From the NCBI GenBank assembly GCA_965200435.1, contig OZ241337.1, positions 1,364,001 to 1,428,000 on the forward strand: 64,000 nt of DNA, written 5' to 3'. Below the pieces are notes generated by a model. It saw nothing but the letters and a program-made list of their open reading frames with translations, was not told where the DNA came from and made no database searches. A program made the position numbers and the translations under genes. Source of the stretch: Bin75 sp965200435 (GTDB lineage Bacteria; Nitrospirota; Nitrospiria; Nitrospirales; UBA8639). This document shows, one piece after another, positions 53,394 through 63,400 of the stretch; position 1 is the first letter of the stretch, and every line of letters starts with the position of its first letter.

Positions 53394-55028
53394 ATGTCTG
53401 ACAGGATCAGGAAATTGCTCAGCTCGGGGACATTGTTCGTGTGGTGTTGCGGCACGGCGGTGGCGGCCTCGCTGCTCATGGTTGGTGGCCTGCTTCTGCT
53501 GATTATGATCAATGGCCTCGGGTTTTTCTGGCCGCACGCCCTTGTGGAAATGACACTCAAAGACGGCACGCACGTGCTCGGCGAACTGAAAGGGGAAGAA
53601 GTCATCCCTCATTCGGAGACGCCGGAATTTCCAGAAGGGAAAACACGGGTGAAGCTGAAAGTGGGGAATCGTGACCTCTATGGTTTGGACTTCCGGTGGG
53701 TCAGGACCGAGCACATCGCGTCGATGGAATCGCCGAAAGACGTGGGGGCGTTTGAACGCCGGGAATGGGGGAATTTTTACGGCCGGATTCGAGAGGTCTC
53801 GCGCGGTGAAGATGTCGTCGCCACGGGCAATCAAGACGGATGGACGGTGTTGCCGCCGCTGATCGAGCAGGCCAATGACGTGCATGAAGAGATGGGACAC
53901 CTTCAACGAGACGTCATCGGCGACATTAATTTCGAAATTGAACGCACCCGGTTGAAAATCCGGAAGTTGGAATTACGCGGTCAAGGTGATGCCCCGGAGG
54001 TGACCGAGTGGCAAACCACCAACAAACAGTTGGAAACCCAATACCGGCAACACGTTGAAACGCTTCGGACATTGAGCAACCAGCTCAACGAGTACTCCGT
54101 GACCCTCGTCGAGACAAACGGACGGGAGACGCACCTGCCGGTCGGTCAAATTGTGAAAGCCCTCCGTCCCAATGCCATGGGGCTCTTCGACAAAATGCTC
54201 AGATATTTCATGAATGTTTGGTCCGTGTTGAGCGAAGAACCACGGGAAGCCAATACCGAAGGGGGCCTGTTCCCGGCGATTTTCGGCACGGTCATGATGG
54301 TGTTGATCATGAGCGTGGCCGTGGTGCCATTTGGCGTACTGGCTGCGTTCTACTTGCGGGAATATGCGCGCCAGGGACTGCTCGTGCGGGTGATTCGCAT
54401 TGCCGTCAATAATCTTGCCGGCGTGCCGTCGATCGTGTTTGGCGTGTTTGGATTGGGGTTCTTTGTCTACGCAGTCGGCGGGACCATTGACAGCCTGTTC
54501 TATCCCGAGGCCTTGCCGACTCCGACGTTTGGCACGGGTGGCATTCTGTGGGCGTCGTTTACCCTGGCCCTCTTGACGGTGCCGGTGGTGATCGTGTCCA
54601 CGGAAGAAGGGCTGGCAGCCGTCCCCCGGGAATACCGTGAAGGGTCCCTGGCATTGGGCGCCACCAAGTTTGAAAGCATGGTGCGCGTGATCCTGCCCTG
54701 CGCCCTGCCGGGTATTTTGACGGGGCTGATCCTGGCCGTGGCACGCGCCACGGGTGAAGTGGCGCCCTTGATGTTGACCGGGGTCGTCAAATTAGCGCCG
54801 GCGCTGCCGTTGGATGGCCATTTCCCATTTCTGCACTTTGAACGGAAATTTATGCATTTGGGCTTCCATATCTTCGACGTGGGCTTTCAGTCCCCCAACG
54901 TGGAAGCGGCGAAACCGATGGTGTACGTCACCACCCTGATTCTGGTCATGGTCGTCATCACGTTGAATCTCAGCGCCGTGGCCCTCCGCAATCATATGCG
55001 GAAAAAATTCAAGGCGTCGGCAGTGTAA
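53394..55028 (+). CDS. pstA: Phosphate ABC transporter permease PstA, long form
   Basis: 544 residues; AAAGGAATGGG precedes the ATG, 9 bp after pstC. N-terminal membrane helix, then a ~240-residue soluble insert with a helical stretch (QANDVHEEMGHLQRDV...IERTRLKIRKLELRG), as in DUF3333-type PstA. The permease core begins near 285 (GLFPAIFGTVMMVLIMSVAVV) and includes the coupling loop REGSLALGATKFESMVRVIL. It matches the long PstC in style, so the two inserts probably meet in the periplasm. Family A copy 11 begins 5 bp after its stop. Confidence 0.92.
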   Translation: MSDRIRKLLSSGTLFVWCCGTAVAASLLMVGGLLLLIMINGLGFFWPHALVEMTLKDGTHVLGELKGEEVIPHSETPEFPEGKTRVKLKVGNRDLYGLDFRWVRTEHIASMESPKDVGAFERREWGNFYGRIREVSRGEDVVATGNQDGWTVLPPLIEQANDVHEEMGHLQRDVIGDINFEIERTRLKIRKLELRGQGDAPEVTEWQTTNKQLETQYRQHVETLRTLSNQLNEYSVTLVETNGRETHLPVGQIVKALRPNAMGLFDKMLRYFMNVWSVLSEEPREANTEGGLFPAIFGTVMMVLIMSVAVVPFGVLAAFYLREYARQGLLVRVIRIAVNNLAGVPSIVFGVFGLGFFVYAVGGTIDSLFYPEALPTPTFGTGGILWASFTLALLTVPVVIVSTEEGLAAVPREYREGSLALGATKFESMVRVILPCALPGILTGLILAVARATGEVAPLMLTGVVKLAPALPLDGHFPFLHFERKFMHLGFHIFDVGFQSPNVEAAKPMVYVTTLILVMVVITLNLSAVALRNHMRKKFKASAV

Positions 55029-55032
55029 ATTT

Positions 55033-55181
55033 TAGGGAACCTCTGATTTCGTGTGAGAGCGGGATGCAGGGCAAGGCGTGTCGCAGTGAAACCCGAGACA
55101 TATCAAGTGGAGAGTCGAGGGTTGAGCGAGGACACAACGCAGCCATGCGCCCGATAGTGCACGAAATTAGAGGTTCCTTAG
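55033..55181 (+). repeat. Family A repeat copy 11, inside the pst operon
   Basis: TTAGGGAACCTCTGATTTCGTG at the left, CACGAAATTAGAGGTTCCTTAG at the right; inner CATATCAAGTGGAGAGTCGAG as in copy 7. It fills the gap between pstA and pstB, and its last AGAGG may act as the pstB ribosome site. Confidence 0.9.
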
Positions 55182-55186
55182 TCAGT

Positions 55187-56044
55187 ATGAGTACGCATAT
55201 TGACACGATAGCCCAACCTCAGCGAACGGCTGGCCAACACACGCAGACGGCGGAAACAACCATGGCTTCTTCTGAACAGTCTCAAGACAACAACCCCAAG
55301 ATCACGGTCGAGGAGACCAACTTCTTTTACGGCGAGAAGCAGGCCCTGTTCAAAGTCGCGCTGACCATTCCGACGAATCAAGTCACGGCCTTTATCGGTC
55401 CGTCCGGTTGTGGGAAGTCGACGTTGTTACGGTGCTTCAATCGACTCAATGATCTGGTTGAAGGGGCCCGGGTCATCGGAAAGATTTGTCTTGACGGGAC
55501 GGATATTTACCATCCGTCCGTGGACGTGACCGACCTGAGGACCCGGGTCGGCATGGTCTTCCAGAAGGTAAATCCGTTTCCCAAATCGATTTACCAAAAC
55601 GTCGTCTATGGGCCGCAACTCCAGGGCAGACGGCGTCGTTCGGTCCTGGACGGCATTGTCGAAAAAAGCTTACAGGGCGCAGGATTGTGGGAAGAAGTCA
55701 AAGATCGCTTGCATCACAGCGCACTCGGTCTGTCCGGGGGGCAACAGCAACGCTTGTGTATCGCGCGGGCCTTGGCCGTGAACCCTGAAGTGTTACTGAT
55801 GGATGAGCCCTGTTCCGCGCTCGATCCCATCTCCACCGCCAAAATCGAAGAGTTGTTGCATTCCCTGAAAGAGCAACTCACCGTGGTGATTGTCACGCAT
55901 AACATGCAGCAGGCCGCGCGCATTTCCGACCGGACAGGCTTTTTCCTCATGGGGGAATTGATTGAATGCGCCGACACCAAGACCATCTTTACCAATCCAT
56001 CGGACAGCCGGACAGAGGATTACGTGACCGGTCGGTTTGGATGA
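55187..56044 (+). CDS. pstB: Phosphate ABC transporter ATP-binding protein
   Basis: 285 residues from the ATG at 55187. Walker A GPSGCGKSTLLRC, Q-loop MVFQKVNPFPKSIYQNV (typical of PstB), signature LSGGQQQRLCIARAL, Walker B VLLMDEPCSALDP and switch His in VTHNMQQAARIS. A second ATG at 55262 (MASSEQSQDN) would remove a 25-residue low-complexity start. The frame is open upstream through family A copy 11, but that is repeat sequence. It powers PstCA uptake and joins PhoU in signalling to PhoR. Confidence 0.93.
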   Translation: MSTHIDTIAQPQRTAGQHTQTAETTMASSEQSQDNNPKITVEETNFFYGEKQALFKVALTIPTNQVTAFIGPSGCGKSTLLRCFNRLNDLVEGARVIGKICLDGTDIYHPSVDVTDLRTRVGMVFQKVNPFPKSIYQNVVYGPQLQGRRRRSVLDGIVEKSLQGAGLWEEVKDRLHHSALGLSGGQQQRLCIARALAVNPEVLLMDEPCSALDPISTAKIEELLHSLKEQLTVVIVTHNMQQAARISDRTGFFLMGELIECADTKTIFTNPSDSRTEDYVTGRFG

Positions 56045-56076
56045 GACGGCCGGTGGCAAAGAGGAAATGAGAAGGT

Positions 56077-56745
56077 ATGGAACGTCACTTCGAAGAAGAA
56101 TTCGACAAGCTCAAAAGTAAAATTCTCATGATGGGCACCCTGGTTGAAGACCAGATCAGAAATGCCCTGACCGCGTTGATCGAACGCGATGAAGCCCTGG
56201 CGCAGCGGGTCATCGAGAACGATCATCACGTGAATACATTTGACGTGGAAATCGATGACATGGCGCTCGACGTGTTAGTCCGGTATCAGCCGGTCGCCAA
56301 AGATTTACGTTTTGTGACCACCGCCATGAAGATTTCTTCCGAGTTGGAGCGAATGAGCGATTTAGCGGAAAATATCTGCGAACGGACGATCGAACTCAAC
56401 GAAGAGCCGCAATTGAAGCCGTATATCGACATTCCTCACATGGCCGAGCGCACGCGCATCATGGCCAAAGAATCGTTGGACGCCTTTGTCAAAAAGGACG
56501 CGGCGTTGGCCCGGAAAATCATTCAGGATGATGATTTCGTCGACAACCTGACGGAACAATTATTCCGGGAACTCCTCTCCTTCATGATCGAAAATCCCAA
56601 GACGATCAGCCGGGCGATTCGGCTCTCCTTTATTGCAAAGTACCTTGAACGGATTGCCGATCATGCAACGAACATCGCGGAACTGGTGGTGTATATGGTG
56701 GAAGGAAAAATCATTCGCCATACCATCCCTCCACAAGAAGGCTGA
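56077..56745 (+). CDS. phoU: Phosphate transport regulator PhoU
   Basis: 222 residues, all helical, two repeats of the PhoU three-helix bundle. Each has the metal-binding E/DxxxD pattern: DVEIDDMALDVLVRYQPVAKDLRF with SELERMSDLAENI in the first, and a matching FIAKYLERIADHATNIAE in the second. It represses PhoR when phosphate is plentiful. 32 bp after pstB, last gene of the operon. Confidence 0.93.
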   Translation: MERHFEEEFDKLKSKILMMGTLVEDQIRNALTALIERDEALAQRVIENDHHVNTFDVEIDDMALDVLVRYQPVAKDLRFVTTAMKISSELERMSDLAENICERTIELNEEPQLKPYIDIPHMAERTRIMAKESLDAFVKKDAALARKIIQDDDFVDNLTEQLFRELLSFMIENPKTISRAIRLSFIAKYLERIADHATNIAELVVYMVEGKIIRHTIPPQEG

Positions 56746-57148
56746 ACCGCTTGCCCCGCCTCCCCAACCCCTTCATCGACTGAGTCGTCGCCGCGACAAA
56801 AGAGGGGGAGTCAGGGTCGGCCGCTCTCCGGGAGCATGTCTCCTGCCCCAGCAACCCGCAACGGACCTGCGCCGGTGTTCAGGAATATCGGGGCGCCAGG
56901 GTTATGGTCTTTGCATGTGTAGCAGCGGCATCTTATGCCGCTGGACGGGGCTCCGGTTCCCGTGTGCGACGCCATTGCCTCTGTAGAAGTTCAGAAACCG
57001 TTGGCCCTCCTCGAACCAGGAGGAGGAGCCGCCGCCGCCAGAGGTCGGGTTCGCTGCACCGGCGTCCCGTGACGCCCCAGCCCAGTCCCCCTGATAAGGG
57101 GGAGTGAGGGGGTTAGGGGCCGATCCGGTCAGTCGGGCAAGTCGGATG

Positions 57149-57163
57149 AGGGAACCTCTGATG
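57149..57163 (+). repeat. Family A left-end remnant inside a 9-bp inverted repeat
   Basis: AGGGAACCTCTGATG is flanked by GTCGGATGA (57141) and TCATCCGAC (57164), so it forms the loop of a small palindrome. Confidence 0.55.
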
Positions 57164-57325
57164 TCATCCGACCTGAAAGGGACCCGTGGTCAGGGGCCAG
57201 TCAGGCAATAAAGCCCTTGGTCAAGTGACATCCCTCATCCCCGCTGTCATCGGGGGGTAGTGGACCCAGACAGACATTTGGCATCTGCGCAAAATGTGGA
57301 CCCCACCCACCCACACCACAACATA

Positions 57326-57353
57326 TTGACATATACATAAAAAATGTGATATT
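57326..57353 (+). promoter_or_regulatory. Sigma70-type promoter of the giant surface protein gene
   Basis: TTGACA at 57326-57331 and GATATT at 57348-57353, 16 bp apart (or ATATTT at 17 bp), in an A/T-rich stretch that stands out from its surroundings. Predicted start near 57360, giving a leader of about 78 bp. Confidence 0.65.
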
Positions 57354-57437
57354 TCGCCGCCATTGGTATGTTGCCGCCATTAATCGGAGTCGAAGAGCAG
57401 ACCGATGGACATTGATCGAAAAAAGGAGCATCTATCC

Positions 57438-60400
57438 ATGGCACCCGTCACCCTGGAATCGAAACGACGCTTGATTCATCCAACCAGCAACAACACCTCC
57501 ACGCCGTTGCGAGACTGCCGTCGCGCCGCTTGGTTCAGTCGTTCAGGGGGGGGGGGGGGGGCTCCGTCGCGCCGCGCTCCTGATCGGACTGCTGGCGAGT
57601 CTGTCGTTCGCCGGCGCCGCATCTGCCCAGACGACGGTTGATCTGCTGGATACCACCATGACCGTCGGGTGCGATACCGCTGCGCCCTGCTCGTTCCCGG
57701 GCTATCGAAACAGCCCGACATTTTCGTACGGCTCGCTCGGGGATGCGACGTTCACCTACAAGGGGACTGAATACACAATCCTCCTTATGACAGCCGAAGC
57801 GGATGATCCCTCAGAGACACAAAGAAGCTCGGCCTTTGCCACGTCTCCCGCGATTCCCGAGGCCGACCTCAACGCATTGACCATCACCTTCAAGGACAAG
57901 ACCCTCAATGGGGGCTGGAGGTGGTTCTCTAACCTCGGATACCACCGAGTCAACAAAGGGCGTACAGAAATTCCTGACCTCAACGATGGTGATGCGGTCA
58001 CGGTCAAGATCAGCGCACAGATGAAGCGTCCGGAGGGTGTCCAAGGCACGCCGGGCACCTATTGGGTATCGGGCAAGATCAAACTCACCTGGAACGCGCC
58101 GAACGACGGGGTCTCGCATCTGCCCAACACCGAGTACAAGGTGGAGTATTTCCACGGTACCGGGGGAAACATTGACTGGAGGAAGTTTCCCAGCGCTCCG
58201 GAAGAGTCGGGCGGCAAGGTCAAGGCCGTCACGCACGAGCTCAACGGCACCGAGAGCAGGGGCAGGCTCTATGAGTTTTCTCTGCGTCATTGCAACGACG
58301 CCACCCCCAAGGTCTGTGGCCAAGCAACGTCGTTGGCTACGGCCACGCCGGCGCCCCATGTCTTCAACCTCAACGCGATTCGGACGCGGAAGACGACCAC
58401 GGAGGTCAAGCTCACCTTCCAGGTCGACCCCAACCCCGAGACCGGCAACAACGGTTTCGATGAAAGTTATTATGAAGTCGGCTACGCGACCGACCTAACC
58501 GCTACCGAGCCGGTGCTCTCATCGCGGCTCAAAATCCCGGTCAAGGACCATCGCTCCCGGCGGGAATGGGCCTTCTTCGTCACCCCGAGAACGCGCTACA
58601 AGCTGTTCATTCGATCGATTGTCGAATCCTCCGCCATACCCCAGGAGTGGGAAAGCCCCTGGAAATCTATAACGCTGGACGGGTCCCCGAAGAAGCCGGG
58701 GCATCTGCTTGGTTCGCCGAACGACGACGCGCACAGAAAGATCGACTTCAACTGGATCGATACCGGCAACTCCGGGGAGCCGCTGGACAAGGCGCAGTAC
58801 CAAGCGAAGCGTCACGATACTGGCGGCTGGTCCTCCTGGACTACGTTCGACAGCATCTCGACCTCGAACGGCAGGGTCTGGGCAACCACGCAATCACTTA
58901 GCAACGGTCGTGTTTTCGATGTCCGGGTAAGAAACTGCAAAGCTGACGGTACGACTTGCGGACCGCATGTACAAATGCGCGCAGGGACGAGGCCGCCCAA
59001 GTTAGGCAGTCCCAGCGCCGAAGCGACGGCGGTATCGGGAGGGAACCGCGACATCACGATCAACTTCACTCCCGACCCGACTCCCGGATCCGGCTTCGAT
59101 CAAAGCTATTACGAGTTCGGGTGGACCACGAACACCCGCGCCCAATATCCCGATGACAGCACCAAAGAATACGATTTCCGGCTCGCTGAGCACCGCAACA
59201 AAAGGTCCCACACCTTTGATGATGTCGCCGACGAAGAGGGTTACAAGCTCTTTGTCCGCACCTACATAAAGGAGTTTGGACACCTCGGAGACCAGGTCCT
59301 GTGGCGTTCGCCCTGGCAGGCGGCAACCGTCTCGACGCGGACCACGCTGCCCGCCCCGACCATCCGTCCCTACGGCGCGGAACGGGTGCACGTCACCACC
59401 GAGATCACCCACATCGAAGGCTTGGACGAGGACGCCCTGCAATTCGATATCCAGTGGCGCAGGCAGGGCAGCGGCGGTAACTGGATTCTACAGACGATTC
59501 CGGCCGACGACTCTCGGGTCAAGACGCGCTGGGCCGCCTCCCCCACCGAGACCTTCTGGTACTGGGACGTCAAGTTCGGCAACGTCCCCACCCTCTACCC
59601 CAATGCGAATTGGGAGTATCGCGTGCGCTTCGTGCACAAGGGCGGCGGGTCAGGCGGCAACGATTTGAATGGCAGTTGGAGTAGCATCAAGAGCTTCCGC
59701 ACCCGGCCGGTCGGCGTCAACGGTGTGGCGCTGGAGGACCAGCTCGGCGCCGAGATCACCTGGTCCGACCCCTTCGCGGGCATCGACGGCACCGCGCCGA
59801 CATTGAGAATCGAACGGGCGGAATCCGGCGGCAACTCCTGGGACAAGGTGGGGGAAGACTTGGCGAAGGACGCCACCTCCCGCATCGACACCTCGGAGGG
59901 CCTCGTGGCCTACCAGGGGCACAACTACCGCCTGGTGCTGACGGACAACAGCCACGCCCTCGGCAGTACGGGGGCGATCTTCATGAACGAAGGCAACCCC
60001 AATGCGCCGCCCAACCTGGCGGCGCAGGAGGTCTATCGCGACCCCACCCAGGTCCGGATCACCTGGGACAACTCGAACCGCAACCCGGACCTCTATGCGA
60101 TGCAGTACCAGGGGGACGGTGTCGGAGACAACTTGATCACCACGGGCTGTTCCGACGGCAAGGGCTCTGAAGACTGCAGCAACGTGACCTCGCCGATCTT
60201 CCTGTCGGACCTGGACAGCAGCAAGATCTACACGATCGATGTGATAGCGGTGTGGAACAACGACGACGGCACAACGACGACGAAGACGTCGGCCATCGAC
60301 TATTCGCCGAGCGAGGCCCCGACCACGCCGAGTGTCAGCGCCGAAGGCTCGGTGCTGCACCGCCGCGGGCTGAAGGTCATACCCTCCTGGCCGGAGAATC

Positions 60401-63400
60401 CAGGCCACCAGACCTTCGAGATTTACTATCGGAAGAAGGGCGACACCAACTGGCTGCAGTCCCAGGACAACGACGGCAATCCGGTCAATCCCATCCCGGA
60501 TTTGCTCGGCAACACCGAATACGAGGTCTACACGGTAGAAGGCTTCCCGGCCGTGGACGACCCGAACAATCCGGGCGAAATCCTGTGGCCGAAGATCACC
60601 AGAGAGTCCGAGGTAGGCACAGGTACTCCATGGCATCCGCATCCGGAGTTCACCGTGCATTCGGGCGACGAGTCCCTGCAGGTGACGATCGAAGACCCGT
60701 CCGGCTACCCGCCCAGTCTCAAACCGTCCTACTACATCGGCATCACCCGGGACTTCGGCAACCTGCCCGACCTCGATTGGGAAGTGGCGAGCCCGTTCGG
60801 CATCCGCAGTTTGCCGAACGGCGCCCTGGTGCAAAATGGCGTGACTTACAAGGTGGCGGTATTCGCCAAGTATGCCGACTACGACCTGGAGGACGACCCC
60901 AACAAGATTCCGTTCGCGAACGGCTTCGTGAAGGTGGGGCCGAGTGAATTGGGCAGCTACTTCAAGGAGCAGACGCCGGCGGACGGCGGGCCGCAGTTCG
61001 GCATGTCGGAACCCCTGAACGTCGTGGCGGACGGCACGGGCGCCAACCTGGTCGTGATGAGTTGGAATGCGCCGGGTTCCGGCGGTGGCGGTGGCGGGGC
61101 CAGCTTCCTGGCCAGCATGATGCGGGGATCGACCCAGTCCGGGGGCAGATCATCAGGCCAGATAACCTACGAAGTGACCTACAAACCCGAAAGCGCCGAC
61201 TGGGAAGCAGGCGGCACCCAGCAAACGCCAGACACGAGCACAACGATCAGCAACCTGAATCCGGGCCAGACCTATGACTTCCGGGTGCGCGCGCTGTCCA
61301 CGGACAGCTCGGGCGCCTGGTCGGAGACCGCCACGGCCACGACCGACGAAGGCGAATCGACACGGCCGGAAAGCCTGGAAAGCCCCACCACCGCGACGAC
61401 CGCCGCGCAGACGCTCGACCTGGCCTTCAGCGCCCCGGCGGACTCATCGGACTGGGTCGCGGCCAACAGCCAATACCGGGTGCTGGGCCAAGTGAACGGC
61501 GCCAGTTGGAGCGACTGGACCACAGTCCAGGGCGCAACAGTCTCCGGCGGCACGATCAGCGGCACGACCCAGGCCGACCTGGCCATTGGTCAGCTCTACG
61601 ACGTCGCAGTACGCTGGTGCGGCGAGACGCCATCGGATGAGACGTGCAGCGCGGCGTCAGACACGGCCGTCGGAGCCACACCGGCCTCGGCGCCGACCGC
61701 GGCCCTGGCGGTAGCCGACCCGAACTCGGCGACGCAGATGTGGCTGTCCTGGGAGATCGCGGACGTGGGTGACGGCCAGAACCCGCACGCGACCTATGAA
61801 CTGGGCTACAGCACCGACACCGCAGCCGAGGAACCGGCGACGCGGGTAGACGCAGCCGATGTGCCGGCCTTCGGCGCGACCGGGGCGGTGTTAGAAGGCC
61901 TGGCAGCCGACACCGAGTACCGGCTCTATGTGCGCAGCGTGATCGTGCAGCAGGGCGAGACGCTCTTTGCCTCGCCCTGGGCCTGGGACACGGACACGAC
62001 GCAAGCGCCCGACTCACCGTCGCTGGTACTGGGCGAAGCCCCGGCGGACCCGTCGTATCAGGCGGGGACCGCGATTGAAGCCCTGGCGCTGCCGGAAGCC
62101 ACCGGCGGCACGGGCGACATCGGCCACGCGCTCCAGCCGGCAAGCTGGAACGGGCTGAGCTTCGACGCAGCCAGCCGCACGCTGTCGGGCACGCCGACGG
62201 CAGCAGGCCAGCAGACCTACACCTACACGGCCACCGACGCGGCCGGGACGAGCGCCGAACTGGAATTCACGGCCACGGTGGCCGCGGACGCAGTCCCAAC
62301 CTACGAGGGCATCGACAGTCCGGCACTGGAATTCACTGAAGGCGAAGCCATCGACCCGGTGACGCTGCCAGCCGCGACCGGCGGCGACGGCGCGCTCACC
62401 TACACCGTGAGTCCGACACTCGCCGACGGGCTGGCATTCGACGCGGCCTCGCGCACACTCAGCGGCACCCCGGAAACCGAGGCAGACAGTGCCACCTGGA
62501 CACTCGCGGCGACGGACGCGGGCAACGACACCGCCGAACTCACCTTTACCATCGCCGTGGCCCCGCCACCGGCCACGCGCCCGGAGAGTCTGGAGGTCGT
62601 CACCTCAGCCCAAACCGCCTGGAAGGCGCTGGACGTGGCCTTCGATGCCCCACCCGCGGGGTCCGCCTGGGTGTCAGCCAAGAGCCAGATCCGGGTCTTG
62701 GGCATGAAACCGGGAGCCAAGCGCACCGGCTGGCGTCCATTCGCCAGCGTGACGGTGGAAGACGGGCGCGCGCAGGCGTCCACCGCGTCCTGGATGGCCA
62801 TCGGCCGGGTCTACGAAGTGGAAGTACGCTGGTGCGAGGCGAACGGCCGCACCTGCAGCGAGGCCTCGGACATGGTCTACGGCGCCAGCCCGGCCTCAGT
62901 CCCGACGGACGCGGGGACGGCGGTCACGGAGCCGGTGTCGGAGACGGCACTGCTCCTGCACTGGAGCATCAGCCCCATCGGGGGCAAAAAGAACCTGCAA
63001 GCCGCCTACGAAATCGGCTACAGCACACAGACAGACGCTGAAACACCCGAGACGCTGCTGGCCGACGTCCCGGCGTTCGGCACGAAAGAAGCCGAAATCG
63101 ATGGGTTCGAATCGGGGACCGCCTACCGGCTGTACGTGCGCAGTGTGATCGACTGGCAGGGCACACGGCACTTCGCGTCCGACTGGGCGTCCGCCACCGC
63201 CACGACCCCGGCGGGGGCCGAGAGCCTGGCGCGGCAGCAATTACAGGGAGAATTAGCCAAGCACGCGCGGGCCCTGCTGGAAGACGCCTCCACCGTCATC
63301 GGGCAGCGATTCACCGCGGGTAGCGGAAGCGGCGGGGATGCGCTGACGGCCCTGGCGTCCGTATTCGGCGGCGCCGGAGGCAGCGCCTGTCCGCGCCAGG

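Larger units (their letters stand above)
56746..57437. other. 0.7-kb gap before the giant surface protein gene
   Basis: Contains a family D hairpin GCGGCATCTTATGCCGC (about 56926-56942), a CCCCTGATAAGGGGGAG stem near 57087, a family A end remnant at 57149 inside a GTCGGATGA/TCATCCGAC inverted repeat, and the promoter at 57326-57353. Confidence 0.6.

Noticed and set aside
57251..57300. GGTAGTGGACCC and TGTGGACCCC as possible insertion-sequence ends
   Set aside because: Only short resemblance to IS3-type ends, no transposase and no target duplication visible.
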